Origin: an uncultured Bacilli bacterium
GTDB lineage: Bacteria; Bacillota_I; Bacilli_A; RFN20; CAG-826
Length of the DNA: 64,000 nucleotides
Assembly: GCA_944368975.1 (NCBI GenBank)
Contig: CALVXI010000002.1
Coordinates: forward strand, 47,110-111,109
Direction of reading: 5' to 3'
Of this stretch, positions 1 through 8,760 are shown piece by piece (position 1 is the first letter of the stretch; each line of letters opens with the position of its first letter). The position numbers were made by a program, and so were the translations under genes. Below the pieces are notes generated by a model. That model ran no database searches. It was given only the letters and a program-made list of their open reading frames with translations, and was not told the origin of the DNA.

Positions 1-629
1 GTGTTTTAGCAAGTGATTATACTGATGCTTTAGCAATTCAAGCTGCTCAAATGGTCTTTGAATATTTACCAAGAGCAGTTAAAAATGGTAAAAATGATTT
101 AGAAGCTAGAGAAAAGATGCATAATGCTTCAACAATGGCAGGTATGGCTTTTGCTAATGCTTTCTTAGGTATGTGTCACTCAATGGCTCATAAGATTGGT
201 GGTATGTTCCATGTTCCTCATGGTAGAGCAAATGCTATCTTATTACCATATGTAATTAGATATAATGGTGAAATTCCTCAAAAATTAAGCACATGGCCAA
301 AGTATAATGTTTATAATGCTGATAAGCGTTATGCTAAGATTGCTAGATTATTAAATCTTAAAGCTACAACTGATGCTGAAGGTGTTGAATCATTAGCTGA
401 AGCTGTTTATAACTTAGGCATTGAATGTGGTGAAAAAATGTCCTTTAAAGAACAAGGTGTTGATGAAAAAGAATGGTTAGAAAAGGTTGAAGAACTTGCC
501 TATTTAGCTCACGAAGATCAATGTACACCATGTAATCCACGCGTCCCATTAGTAAGTGATATGAAACAAATTTTAATTGATGCTTACTATGGAAATTTTA
601 AAAAAGATACTCCAAAATCAAAAAAATAA
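1..629 (+). CDS. adhE: Bifunctional acetaldehyde/alcohol dehydrogenase AdhE, C-terminal part (5' end outside window)
   Basis: This is the C-terminal iron-dependent alcohol dehydrogenase part of AdhE, which reduces acetyl-CoA through acetaldehyde to ethanol and reoxidises NADH in fermentation. The reading frame is open from base 3 and begins VLASDYTDALAIQAAQ. It continues through AFLGMCHSMAHKIGG and FHVPHGRANAILLPYV, whose histidines are the usual iron ligands of the Fe-ADH domain. QCTPCNPRVPL near the end is characteristic of AdhE. The aldehyde dehydrogenase half lies upstream of the window. The gene ends with TAA followed by a strong terminator. The partner genes pflB/pflA and the hydrogenase in the same window agree with mixed-acid fermentation. 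The assignment to AdhE rather than a stand-alone Fe-ADH rests on these C-terminal motifs. Confidence 0.9.
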   Translation, partial: VLASDYTDALAIQAAQMVFEYLPRAVKNGKNDLEAREKMHNASTMAGMAFANAFLGMCHSMAHKIGGMFHVPHGRANAILLPYVIRYNGEIPQKLSTWPKYNVYNADKRYAKIARLLNLKATTDAEGVESLAEAVYNLGIECGEKMSFKEQGVDEKEWLEKVEELAYLAHEDQCTPCNPRVPLVSDMKQILIDAYYGNFKKDTPKSKK

Positions 630-650
630 TTAAGATTTAGAAGGTTTTTA
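620..650 (+). repeat. Dispersed intergenic repeat, copy 1 (after adhE)
   Basis: A variant of the window-wide ~30-bp element: A-run, TAATTAAG, then ATTTAGAAGGTTTTTAG. It overlaps the adhE stop codon and sits just before the adhE terminator. Confidence 0.5.
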
Positions 651-653
651 GTG

Positions 654-682
654 AAAAAGTCCTATTTTCTTAGGACTTTTTC
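654..682 (+). terminator. Intrinsic terminator of adhE
   Basis: Perfect 11-bp stem AAAAAGTCCTA / TAGGACTTTTT with a 6-base loop and a terminal T-run, located 25 bases after the adhE stop. Confidence 0.85.
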
Positions 683-715
683 TAAAAGAAGTAAATGGAA
701 AATATAGAAAATAAT

Positions 716-738
716 CATTTATTATGAAATAATAAATG
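716..738. promoter_or_regulatory. Perfect palindrome upstream of the hydrogenase gene
   Basis: Arms CATTTATTAT and ATAATAAATG are exact reverse complements around a GAA loop, ending 20 bases before the hydrogenase start. It could be an operator or an mRNA hairpin in the leader. It is not a Rex-type site (no TTGTGA/TCACAA half-sites). The role is inferred from position only. Confidence 0.45.
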
Positions 739-758
739 CGTATAAATAGGAGAAAAGT

Positions 759-2201
759 ATGGCAAAATTTGACACAAGAGTTCAAGAATTACGATATGAA
801 GTTGTTAAAGCAGTAGCTAAGCATATTTATGCTAATGATTTTAAAGAACATGTTTATGATATTGCTAAGGAAATTATTCCAGGACCAAAACCAACAATGA
901 GATGTTGTATTTATAAAGAAAGAGCAATCGTTAATGAAAGAATTAAATTAACATTACATAGTTCACAAGATAAATCGAATGTAATTAACGTTATACCTGT
1001 AGCTTGCGATGAATGTCCATTAGGTGGTTATACAGTTAGTGATGAATGTCGAGGTTGTATAGCACATAGATGTATTAATGCTTGTCCTAAAAAATGTATA
1101 ACTTTTGATGATAAATTAAGAGCTCATATTGATAAAAGTAAATGTATTAATTGTGGTTTATGTGCTCAAAATTGTCCATATCATGCTATTGAAAATAGAG
1201 TTAGACCATGTGAAAGAGCTTGTAAACAAAAAGCTATTTCACCTAGTAGTGTTGACGGAAGTGCCTCAATTAATTATGAAAAATGCATAAAGTGTGGTGC
1301 TTGTGTTTATACATGTCCATTTGGTGCAATTGTTGATGAAGGATATATTGAAGAAATAATTAATATCCTTAGAAATAGTGAAAATAATACTAAATATCAA
1401 GTTTATGCAGTTGTCGCTCCTTCAATTGGTACTAATTTTTATGGAGTTAAAACTGGCCAAGTGGTTAGTGCAATGAAAAAGTTAGGATTCTATCGAGTTG
1501 TTGAAGCAGCTTTAGGAGCTGATGTTGTTGCTTTAGAAGAAGCTAAAGAGCTTGAAGAAAGAGGAACTTTAACTTCGTCTTGTTGCCCAGCTTTTGTTGA
1601 TTATGTAAAGAAATTTTATCCTGAACTTAAAGATTATGTTAGTTCCACACCTAGTCCAATGGCAATGATTGGTAAGATTTTAAAAGAACATAAACCTGGA
1701 TGTAAGGTTATATTTGTTGGACCTTGTACAGCTAAAAAGAGCGAAGTTAGAAAAGACAGTGTTAGACCTTATATTGATAGTGTTTTAACTTTTGAGGAAC
1801 TCCAAGCTTTAATTGATGCTAAAGAAATTGATATTGCTAGTTTAGAAGAATCACATTTTGAAAATGGCAGTGGCTTTGGAAGAGGATTTGCTAAATGTGG
1901 TGGCTTAACTAATGCGGTTAATCAAGCTTTAAAAGAAAATAATAGTGAATTTGTTGCTAAAGGAATAGTTTGTGATGGTATTGATAACATTCGTATGGCT
2001 TTAAATAAATGGAAAAGTGGAAATAAAGATTTTAATTTCTTTGAAGGCATGGCTTGTAGTGGAGGATGTATCGGAGGGCCATGTAATTTAACTCACGAAT
2101 TAAGAGATAAAATTATGGCAGATAAATTCTCACAAAATAGTGATGCAAAAGAAATTAAAGAAGCAATTACTAAATCTAGATCAACAAAGAAAGGAAAATA
2201 A
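759..2201 (+). CDS. Monomeric [FeFe] hydrogenase, group B-like
   Basis: Likely a cytoplasmic ferredoxin-linked [FeFe] hydrogenase that disposes of electrons as H2. An N-terminal region carries Cys clusters: CDECPLGG near residue 84, CRGCIAHRCINACP near 97, and two 4Fe-4S motifs, CINCGLCAQNCP (~129) and CIKCGACVYTCP (~176). The H-cluster signatures follow in order: TSSCCP (~271), GPCTAKKSE (~321) and EGMACSGGCIGGPC (~429). The TSSCCP and GGPC forms and the 480-residue length point to the group B type rather than the longer group A enzymes. The start follows AGGAG (about 9 bases). The gene is followed 3 bases later by an agmatinase-family gene and probably shares its mRNA. No maturases (hydE/F/G) are in the window. 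Confidence 0.88.
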   Translation: MAKFDTRVQELRYEVVKAVAKHIYANDFKEHVYDIAKEIIPGPKPTMRCCIYKERAIVNERIKLTLHSSQDKSNVINVIPVACDECPLGGYTVSDECRGCIAHRCINACPKKCITFDDKLRAHIDKSKCINCGLCAQNCPYHAIENRVRPCERACKQKAISPSSVDGSASINYEKCIKCGACVYTCPFGAIVDEGYIEEIINILRNSENNTKYQVYAVVAPSIGTNFYGVKTGQVVSAMKKLGFYRVVEAALGADVVALEEAKELEERGTLTSSCCPAFVDYVKKFYPELKDYVSSTPSPMAMIGKILKEHKPGCKVIFVGPCTAKKSEVRKDSVRPYIDSVLTFEELQALIDAKEIDIASLEESHFENGSGFGRGFAKCGGLTNAVNQALKENNSEFVAKGIVCDGIDNIRMALNKWKSGNKDFNFFEGMACSGGCIGGPCNLTHELRDKIMADKFSQNSDAKEIKEAITKSRSTKKGK

Positions 2202-2204
2202 TAT

Positions 2205-3107
2205 ATGAAAGAATTTAGAGATTTAATGGCAAAAGATATTGATGAGGCTAATGTTTATTTAATTGGTATCCCTTTTGATAAAAATGCTAGTGTTGGTAAA
2301 GGAGCATGCGAAGCACCTAGAGTACTTAGAGAGTTAAGTTATGAATTACCAGCATTTGATGCTAAAGGTCAAGACTTAAGAGAAAAAATTAAAATCTATG
2401 ATTTTGGCGATATTCTTACAGAAGATTTTAATAAAATGGAAGAAGAAATTACTAATAAACTATATTCAAAAGAAGGATTGCACCTTATTTTTGGTGGTGA
2501 TCACTCTATTGCTATAGCAAGCGAAAGAGCATTTTTTAATAGATGTAATAAGTTAAATAAAACACCTGTTATTATTCATATTGATGCTCACCCAGATATT
2601 TGTGATGAATATGAAGGAAATAAATACTCTCATGCTTGTCCAATTTATCGTGCACTTGAATATGGTTATGAAGATAAAAATATTACATTAATTGGTATTA
2701 GAGGTTTTGAAGCTCAAGAAGTTGAAACATTTAAAAAACATCCATTACTTGATGTTTTTAAGGCTAATGATGTTAAGATGATGGGTATCGAATTGCTTAT
2801 TAAAATTTTAAAAACAAAATATAGCGATGATAAGTATTTAATTTATATAAGTTATGATATTGATGCAAATGATCCATGCTATGCTCCTGGCACAGGAACA
2901 CCTGAATCATTTGGCTTATCTAATTTTGAAACAATGACTTTAATTCAAGGTATTATTACTAACTTAAATGTTGATACATTAGATATAGTTGAGGTTGCTC
3001 CTCCACTTGATGTAAATAATATAACAAGTTGGCTAGCAGTTAAGTCGTTATATGAATTTTTTACCGCATATATACAAAAAACCACGCAAAACCTTGATAT
3101 TTTATAA
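2205..3107 (+). CDS. speB: Agmatinase/arginase-family ureohydrolase
   Basis: A Mn-dependent ureohydrolase of 300 residues that would hydrolyse agmatine, or another guanidino compound, to release urea. The family metal-binding motifs are all present: GGDHS at ~97, DAHPD at ~127, and DIDANDP followed by PGTGTPES from ~218. These are the three canonical signatures. Sequence alone does not separate agmatinase from arginase or formimidoylglutamase; agmatinase is the best guess because the GTGTPE form is present. It lies 3 bases after the hydrogenase gene and 2 bases before ung, so it is the middle gene of a tight operon. The last codons overlap a reverse copy of the dispersed repeat. Confidence 0.75.
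   Translation: MKEFRDLMAKDIDEANVYLIGIPFDKNASVGKGACEAPRVLRELSYELPAFDAKGQDLREKIKIYDFGDILTEDFNKMEEEITNKLYSKEGLHLIFGGDHSIAIASERAFFNRCNKLNKTPVIIHIDAHPDICDEYEGNKYSHACPIYRALEYGYEDKNITLIGIRGFEAQEVETFKKHPLLDVFKANDVKMMGIELLIKILKTKYSDDKYLIYISYDIDANDPCYAPGTGTPESFGLSNFETMTLIQGIITNLNVDTLDIVEVAPPLDVNNITSWLAVKSLYEFFTAYIQKTTQNLDIL
3075..3104 (-). repeat. Dispersed repeat, reverse copy, inside the 3' end of speB
   Basis: AACCACGCAAAACCTTGATA matches the reverse orientation of the element (compare the copy at 15052). Here it encodes the last residues of the ureohydrolase, so it is either a coding insertion or chance similarity. Confidence 0.4.
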
Positions 3108-3109
3108 AA

Positions 3110-3769
3110 ATGAATAATTGGATAGATGTTTTTAATATCCTAAAAAATAAGGATTATTTTAAGGAATTATTGTCTTTTATTGATAGTGAATATCAAAAAT
3201 ATATCATCTATCCTCCAAAAGAATTAATCTTTAATGCATTTAAATTAACACCTTATAATGAAGTGAAAGTTGTTATATTCGGACAAGATCCTTATTTTAA
3301 TAAGGGAGAGGCAATGGGATTAGCTTTTAGTGTTAATAAAGATATAAAAGTTCCACCATCCTTAAAAAATATTTATAAAGAAATTGAGCTTGAATTCAAT
3401 CAAAAATTTAATAATTGTGATGGTGATCTAACTTATTTAGCTAAACAAGGTGTTTTATTACTTAATCCAATATTAACAGTAAGAGAAAAATCTCCATTAA
3501 GTCACGATAATAATTTATACAAAGAATTTACTAAAGATATAATTTTATCTTTAGAAGAAAATAATAATGTAATTATTTATTTATTAATGGGTAATAAAGC
3601 TAAAAGATATGAAAAATATATCACAAATAAAAATCATTATATTATAAAAGTTAGTCATCCTAGTCCATTAGGGGCTAATAAAGGTGGTTTCTTTAATAGT
3701 AATTGTTTTAAAAGAATTAATGAAATATTAAAGAAAAATAATGAGGATACAATAAATTGGTTAAAATAA
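3110..3769 (+). CDS. ung: Uracil-DNA glycosylase (family 1)
   Basis: Removes uracil from DNA at the start of base-excision repair. The 219-residue length fits UDG family 1. The catalytic aspartate lies in GQDPY (D60) and the catalytic histidine in HPSPLGA (H183); the uracil-selecting tyrosine is also kept. Two departures from the usual consensus are visible: GQDPYF in place of GQDPYH, and LLLNPIL in place of LLLNTVL. The start is 2 bases after the speB stop with no clear ribosome binding site, so translation is probably coupled. Why ung sits behind a hydrogenase and a ureohydrolase is not evident. Confidence 0.9.
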   Translation: MNNWIDVFNILKNKDYFKELLSFIDSEYQKYIIYPPKELIFNAFKLTPYNEVKVVIFGQDPYFNKGEAMGLAFSVNKDIKVPPSLKNIYKEIELEFNQKFNNCDGDLTYLAKQGVLLLNPILTVREKSPLSHDNNLYKEFTKDIILSLEENNNVIIYLLMGNKAKRYEKYITNKNHYIIKVSHPSPLGANKGGFFNSNCFKRINEILKKNNEDTINWLK

Positions 3770-3796
3770 AACATCTCTTCGCGAGATGTTATATTT
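3770..3796 (+). terminator. Terminator after ung
   Basis: AACATCTC / GAGATGTT stem with 5-base loop followed by ATATTTTAATTT, directly after the ung stop. The symmetric arms could also serve the convergent minus-strand gene. Confidence 0.8.
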
Positions 3797-3818
3797 TAAT
3801 TTAAATTAGTTTCAATTC

Positions 3819-4337
3819 TTATTTTTTTAATGTAATTAAAGTTTGAACTAATAAATAAACGCCATAGATAGCAAGTAAAACACCAAATACGACCCATAAA
3901 TAACTATTCATTTCTGGAATAACCATAAATAAGATAGCTAATATTGTTAAAATTAAGCCAACAACTAATTCTGTGATGCCTGGAGTATTTTGTTTTCTAA
4001 TAAATCTAACGATAGCGTCGATAATAAGTAAAATACCAATTGCTAATACTCCAACAATGATTACTTTTTGTAATAACTCAACTGCATTAATATAATTTGC
4101 AAGCATTGAAATACCACAAGCAAGTAAAATTGCACTAGCGACGCCTGTAGGTAATAAGAAGTTTACATTTTTTTGTTCAGTAGCACATTTAATAAATAAA
4201 AATATGCCTAATAAGGTAACACAGCCTCCTAATAAATAATTAAGGATACTGGCATTAAGAATTGAGACTGCAATTAAAATACCTAAAATGATAAATATAA
4301 TTGACTCAATAATTTTGTATGCTTTTGCTTTACTCAT
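3819..4337 (-). CDS. HdeD/DUF308-like small membrane protein
   Basis: A 172-residue, almost wholly hydrophobic protein with about six predicted membrane segments. The pattern is that of DUF308/HdeD proteins: short helices separated by few polar residues, and a repeated three-helix unit, with a single polar stretch IVRFIRKQNTPG in the middle. HdeD in enterobacteria is linked to acid resistance, but the function of Bacillota homologues is not established. A good ribosome binding site (GGGAGG) precedes the ATG. It is preceded on the same strand by another small membrane protein, with a hairpin between them. Confidence 0.6.
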   Translation of the reverse strand: MSKAKAYKIIESIIFIILGILIAVSILNASILNYLLGGCVTLLGIFLFIKCATEQKNVNFLLPTGVASAILLACGISMLANYINAVELLQKVIIVGVLAIGILLIIDAIVRFIRKQNTPGITELVVGLILTILAILFMVIPEMNSYLWVVFGVLLAIYGVYLLVQTLITLKK

Positions 4338-4359
4338 AATTTCCTCCCTAAAGCAAGTT

Positions 4360-4386
4360 AAAAACTATGCTTCATACATAGTTTTT
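4360..4386 (-). terminator. Hairpin between two minus-strand membrane genes
   Basis: Stem AAAAACTATG / CATAGTTTTT, 10 bp, flanked by T-runs on both strands. It would terminate the 76-aa gene, so the HdeD-like gene may have its own promoter or be attenuated. Confidence 0.7.
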
Positions 4387-4401
4387 AAATTTAAATTTCT
4401 T

Positions 4402-4632
4402 TTAATCTGCCCAGAATAAATGTTTAAAGAGCAATACCCAAATTAAATCAAGATAACCTAATACAATTCCAAAGATTGTATAAGCTAAAGCTAAAATTAA
4501 TCTAATTAATCCCTTTTTGTGTAACCAGTTTGACCATCTTACAAGAATTTCAGTGATCCAGTTAACACCAGGAATTAATAAAAGTAAGGCTTGAATTAAT
4601 CGTGGTAAATTGTTAAATGACTTATAAATCAT
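4402..4632 (-). CDS. Hypothetical 76-aa membrane protein
   Basis: A short protein with two probable membrane segments: one around residues 12-30 (LIQALLLLIPGVNWITEILV) and one around 42-68. Basic residues (RWSNWLHKKG) lie between them. I do not recognise a family. The call as a gene rests on a proper AAGGAGA ribosome binding site 8-9 bases before the ATG, on the hydrophobic composition, and on its placement with other minus-strand membrane proteins. The function is unknown. Confidence 0.6.
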   Translation of the reverse strand: MIYKSFNNLPRLIQALLLLIPGVNWITEILVRWSNWLHKKGLIRLILALAYTIFGIVLGYLDLIWVLLFKHLFWAD

Positions 4633-4795
4633 AATCCTTCATCTCCTTTAATTTATTATATCACGCATAGAATAAAATAAAGTATTTTTTATTTATTTAA
4701 ATAAAATATTGCTTAATATTTTTTTAGTGAATTAAGAACGTTTTTTAAAATTTTAATTTACGCTTATAATTAGAGATTGCATGATTTTTCTTTCG

Positions 4796-4822
4796 AAAAC
4801 CTTGCAAAAGTAAGGTTTTTTT
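4796..4822 (+). terminator. Hairpin at the 3' end of the zinc-ribbon gene, built from the dispersed repeat core
   Basis: AAAACCTT / AAGGTTTT with T-run on the plus side. The left arm continues as GCAAAA, the core of the dispersed repeat in reverse orientation. No plus-strand gene feeds it, so it more likely ends the minus-strand gene or is a repeat relic. Confidence 0.5.
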
Positions 4823-6272
4823 AGTTTTCTTCTACTATAGTTTTCTCTTCAATTACATTAGTTTTATTTTGAAATAATTTGTTATTTAAAATTTTAATAA
4901 CAATAATTCCAACTAAGAAGATAACACCTAGAACCATAAATATAATTGGCATTACAATACTAATTTCTGGTGAAACTGTTGTAGAAAGAAGTTTCTCATA
5001 AATATAAGGAACACAAACTAAATCAACGATTAATAAAATAATTCCAATTAAGATTAAAGAGATACTTGCTGTAAACCCAGATGTTATTGCTTTTTTACTA
5101 AATGAATTTCCAAAATGAATTAATGATTCGTTAATAAATCTAATTAGAGATTCGACAAATGATAAAACAAATGCGACTAAGAAAAATACACAAATTGTAT
5201 TACCAACATAATTTAATACAAATTCATTCCACATATCATCTGTTGCATAAGGGTATAAAGAAATACCTAAACTAGTTAATTGCCCATAATATGGTTGAAT
5301 GCCAGAAGAAAGACTACTTTCTTCCATTGTAAGACTATATAAACCTAATCCAAATAAAGATAAAGAAACGATTCCAATAATGGTAATTACACTACTAGAA
5401 ATACCTGAGAATAAATATCCTTTTAAATTACCATTATATCCTTTAACAATACCATTTAAGACTAAGCTTGCTAATAAGAATATAGCACCAAGAATAATTC
5501 CAGCAATAGTCGCACCATTTAAACTATAACCAATACTTATTCCACTTGTGTTTGTTTTTGTTGCAATAAATAACATGAAAATACAAGCTAAAGCTAAATA
5601 AATAAAGTAAGCATTAATTCCGTATTTTGTTAAATTTCCATCTTTTTCTTTGATGTATTTAATACCAGCCTTAATAGCAAAAGCTATATTTATAATTGTA
5701 AATACAAAAGCTAGAATTATAACTATTAAGCCTAATAAACTAGAAGGTAAAATTAATTCACTTGCATCAGCAGTTCCAATAACTTCAAATGCATCTGAGA
5801 AAAAGTAATAAATATTTAATTGAAGACCTGTATCAGCAGAAGCTCCCCCTGAACTAATAGTAGGTGTAGCACCAACTAAGAAAACGAATATTGTTGAAAA
5901 TAAAATTACTAAGCAGGTAGATATTTGTGAAATTAAACTAAGGATACTTTTAACTTTAGTTTTAGGTTTACTTGAAACTTTATTTTCACTTAAAGAACTA
6001 GAAGTTTCTTTGTTAACAGAAGCCTTAGTATGTTTTGCTAATGCTTCGTGTTTAGTTTCATTTTCCTTGCTTAATTCAGCTTCCTTTTTAAAAGGTAAGT
6101 TTTTTTCAACAATTGCATTGCGGTTAGAACCACAATAAATACAATATTCGCCATCAGCTGGAGTTAATTTTCCACAAGTTGGACAAATACTATTGCCATC
6201 AAGCCTTCTACCACATTTTTTGCAAAAAACTGCATCTTGTTGGTTTTCTTGGCCACAGCGTGCACATATCAT
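4821..6272 (-). CDS. Zinc-ribbon multi-pass membrane protein
   Basis: The protein starts with two zinc ribbons, CARCGQ...FCKKCG (residues ~3-20) and CPTCG...YCIYCG (~30-47). A charged, probably flexible linker rich in K, E and S follows, then about eight to nine membrane segments. I chose the ATG at 6272 because AGGAGG lies 10 bases upstream. The upstream ATG at 6326 would add 18 residues without a ribosome binding site, and the intermediate ATG nearly touches the AGGAGG. Zinc-ribbon plus membrane-domain proteins of this kind are common in gut Bacillota and lack a known function. No partner gene is evident. Confidence 0.65.
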   Translation of the reverse strand: MICARCGQENQQDAVFCKKCGRRLDGNSICPTCGKLTPADGEYCIYCGSNRNAIVEKNLPFKKEAELSKENETKHEALAKHTKASVNKETSSSLSENKVSSKPKTKVKSILSLISQISTCLVILFSTIFVFLVGATPTISSGGASADTGLQLNIYYFFSDAFEVIGTADASELILPSSLLGLIVIILAFVFTIINIAFAIKAGIKYIKEKDGNLTKYGINAYFIYLALACIFMLFIATKTNTSGISIGYSLNGATIAGIILGAIFLLASLVLNGIVKGYNGNLKGYLFSGISSSVITIIGIVSLSLFGLGLYSLTMEESSLSSGIQPYYGQLTSLGISLYPYATDDMWNEFVLNYVGNTICVFFLVAFVLSFVESLIRFINESLIHFGNSFSKKAITSGFTASISLILIGIILLIVDLVCVPYIYEKLLSTTVSPEISIVMPIIFMVLGVIFLVGIIVIKILNNKLFQNKTNVIEEKTIVEEN

Positions 6273-6419
6273 ATGTATCATTCCTCCTGATTTATTTATT
6301 ATAAAGCTCGGTATTGTCAAATTCAATTTTTGATATTTTTATTTATATTTTATACATCTTATTATTGTCGATATTATCTTATTAAAATAAAACATGTTAA
6401 GAAAATATTTTCAAAAAAA

Positions 6420-6460
6420 TTAGCACTCTCTATTGACAAGTGCTAAAAAATATTTATAAT
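6420..6460 (+). promoter_or_regulatory. CIRCE operator (HrcA) overlapping a sigma-A promoter for clpB
   Basis: TTAGCACTC-N9-AAGTGCTAA (6420-6446) matches the CIRCE consensus with one mismatch in the right arm. Inside it lies -35 TTGACA (6433-6438), then a 16-base spacer and -10 TATAAT (6455-6460). HrcA bound to CIRCE would occlude the -35, giving heat-shock control. hrcA is not in the window. Confidence 0.92.
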
Positions 6461-6485
6461 TATTGCTTGTAGGAGGTAAAGTAAA

Positions 6486-8609
6486 ATGATGAATAACGGA
6501 ATGCAAGATTATCAAAATGATGAAAACATACTCCAAAAATTTGGGCGCCTTATTACTGAAGAAGTAAAAAATAATAAAGTGGACCCTGTTATTGGAAGAG
6601 ATGAAGAAATTCGTAAAATAATAACTGTTTTAGCTAGAAAAACTAAGAACAATGTTATTCTTTTAGGTGAGCCTGGTGTTGGTAAAACAGCGATCATTGA
6701 AGGACTTGCTCAAAGAATTGTTAATAATGATGTACCTCAAACTTTAAAAGATAAGGAAATTTTTGAACTTGATATGGGAGCTCTTATAGCAGGAGCAAAA
6801 TATCAAGGTGAATTTGAAGAAAGACTCAAAGCAGTTTTAAACAAAATTAAAGAAAGTAATCATAAAATCATAATGTTTATTGATGAAATTCACCTTATTG
6901 TAGGGGCAGGTAGAACTCAAGGAGCAATGGATGCTTCAAATATGTTAAAACCAATGCTAGCTAGAGGTGACATCGATTGTATTGGTGCTACTACTTTAAG
7001 TGAGTATCAACAATACATTGAAAAAGATAGAGCTTTAGAAAGACGTTTTCAACCAATTATGGTTAATGAACCTTCTAAAGAAGATACTTTGTCTATTTTA
7101 AGAGGATTAAAATCAAGATTTGAGTCACATCATGGTGTTAAAATTACAGATAATGCTTTAGTTGCTGCTGTTAATTATTCTACAAGATACATTACTAATA
7201 GATTTTTACCAGATAAAGCAATTGATTTAATTGATGAGGCGTGTGCTGAAACTCGTGTAGAAATTGAGTCTATGCCAAGTGAACTTGATGAAGTTAATCG
7301 TAAAATTAGACAACTTGAAATCGAAAAACTTGCTTTAGAGCAAGAAAAAGATGAACAATCTCAATTAAGATTAAATAAATTAATAAAAGAATTAAATGAT
7401 CTTAAAAATGAGTCTAATGAATTAACTAATAAATGGAAGAAAGAAAAAGAAGAAATTACTAGATTAAAGGAATTAAAGTCAAAATTAGATAAATTAAATT
7501 TTGATCTTAATCAATCTTATAATGCTGGTGATTTTAAAAAAGCTAGTGAGATACAATATCGTGAGATTCCATTAGTAAAAGAAGAGATTAATAAAATTGA
7601 ACTTGATGAAAAATCTACAAAAAGAATACTTTCTGATGAAATAACTGAAGAAAATATTGCTGAAATTGTTAGTAAAATGACTAATATTCCAGTTAGTAGA
7701 ATTACAAAAGGTGACAAAGAAAGAGTTCTTAACTTAAAAGAAACTTTAAGTAAAAGAGTTATTGGCCAAGATGATGCTTTAACTTTAGTTAGTGATGCGA
7801 TTCTTAGACAAAGAGCTGGAATTAAGGATCAAAATAGACCAATTGGTAGTTTCTTATTTTTAGGTCCTACTGGTGTTGGTAAAACTGAAGTAGCTAAAGC
7901 TCTTGCTGAAGCTTTATTTGATAGTGATACGCATATTATTAGATTAGATATGAGTGAATACATGGAGAAATATAGTGTAAGTAGACTTCTTGGTGCTCCT
8001 CCAGGATATGTTGGATATGAAGAAGGAGGTCAACTTACTGAACCTGTTAGAAGAAATCCATATTCTATTGTTTTATTTGATGAAATTGAAAAAGCAAATC
8101 CAGAAATATTTAATGTTTTACTTCAAATAATGGACGATGGAAGATTAACTGATTCTCAAGGAAGAGTAGTTGATTTTAAAAATACGATTATCATTATGAC
8201 TAGTAATTTAGGTAGTGAGGAAATTCTTCATGGTAATAAAGATGAAGTATTTAATTTATTAAGAAATTACTTTAAACCTGAATTTTTAAATCGTATTGAC
8301 GAAGTAGTTTACTTCAATAGTTTAACTAAAGACGTTCAACTTAAAATTGCTGATAAATTATTAAATGATCTTTCAATTCGTTTAAGTAATGAATACTATC
8401 AAGTAATATTTAATAAAAATGTTAGCAAATATGTTCTTGATAAAGCTTATTCAAATGAATTTGGTGCTAGACCATTAAAGAGATTTATTCAACATAATAT
8501 CGAAACAGTTTTAGCTAGAAAAATAATAAATGAAGAAATAAAAGTTAACACACCATATGAAGTAAATATCGTTAATGAAGAATTAATTATTAAACCTCTA
8601 AAAAAATAA
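6486..8609 (+). CDS. clpB: ClpB-type disaggregase lacking the N-terminal domain
   Basis: An AAA+ unfoldase that, with DnaK, dissolves protein aggregates. It has two nucleotide-binding domains with Walker A motifs GEPGVGKT (~61) and GPTGVGKT (~460). Between them is a charged coiled-coil of about 100+ residues, the length of a ClpB middle domain rather than that of ClpC. No Clp N-domain repeats precede the first ATPase domain, so the protein is 707 residues instead of about 860, as in mycoplasma ClpB forms. No ClpP-binding loop (IGF/LGF-type) was obvious. AGGAGG lies 9 bases before tandem ATGs. The CIRCE/promoter just upstream indicates HrcA control. Possible alternative: a short ClpC/E-like protein. 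Confidence 0.88.
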   Translation: MMNNGMQDYQNDENILQKFGRLITEEVKNNKVDPVIGRDEEIRKIITVLARKTKNNVILLGEPGVGKTAIIEGLAQRIVNNDVPQTLKDKEIFELDMGALIAGAKYQGEFEERLKAVLNKIKESNHKIIMFIDEIHLIVGAGRTQGAMDASNMLKPMLARGDIDCIGATTLSEYQQYIEKDRALERRFQPIMVNEPSKEDTLSILRGLKSRFESHHGVKITDNALVAAVNYSTRYITNRFLPDKAIDLIDEACAETRVEIESMPSELDEVNRKIRQLEIEKLALEQEKDEQSQLRLNKLIKELNDLKNESNELTNKWKKEKEEITRLKELKSKLDKLNFDLNQSYNAGDFKKASEIQYREIPLVKEEINKIELDEKSTKRILSDEITEENIAEIVSKMTNIPVSRITKGDKERVLNLKETLSKRVIGQDDALTLVSDAILRQRAGIKDQNRPIGSFLFLGPTGVGKTEVAKALAEALFDSDTHIIRLDMSEYMEKYSVSRLLGAPPGYVGYEEGGQLTEPVRRNPYSIVLFDEIEKANPEIFNVLLQIMDDGRLTDSQGRVVDFKNTIIIMTSNLGSEEILHGNKDEVFNLLRNYFKPEFLNRIDEVVYFNSLTKDVQLKIADKLLNDLSIRLSNEYYQVIFNKNVSKYVLDKAYSNEFGARPLKRFIQHNIETVLARKIINEEIKVNTPYEVNIVNEELIIKPLKK

Positions 8610-8637
8610 AAAACCTTCAAAACTAGAATATTTTTAG
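8609..8637 (-). repeat. Dispersed repeat, reverse copy after clpB
   Basis: AAAACCTTCAAAACTAGAAT then ATTTTTAGG, the reverse orientation of the element, starting at the clpB stop codon and just before the terminator. Confidence 0.55.
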
Positions 8638-8639
8638 GA

Positions 8640-8678
8640 AAAATGACTTACAATTTAATTAAAGTAAGTCATTTTTTG
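8640..8678 (+). terminator. Terminator of clpB
   Basis: 12-bp stem AAAATGACTTAC / GTAAGTCATTTT with a 12-base loop and a T-run. Confidence 0.8.
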
Positions 8679-8690
8679 TTGTAATGAAAA

Positions 8691-8707
8691 TTTACATTTT
8701 AATTACA
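8691..8707 (+). promoter_or_regulatory. Candidate PhoP/PhoB box upstream of pit
   Basis: TTTACA (8691-8696) and ATTACA (8702-8707) are spaced with the 11-base period typical of Bacillus PhoP direct repeats (TTAACA-like, N5). They lie just upstream of a phosphate transporter. The match is short and the region is AT-rich, so this is suggestive only. Confidence 0.35.
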
Positions 8708-8760
8708 TTTGTAAAATTTTTGATAGTTTTTATTATTTTAGTTTGATAATATTTTGTCGT

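Noticed and set aside
5299..5529. 76-aa plus-strand ORF
   Set aside because: It lies wholly inside the zinc-ribbon membrane gene on the other strand; no ribosome binding site and no family resemblance.
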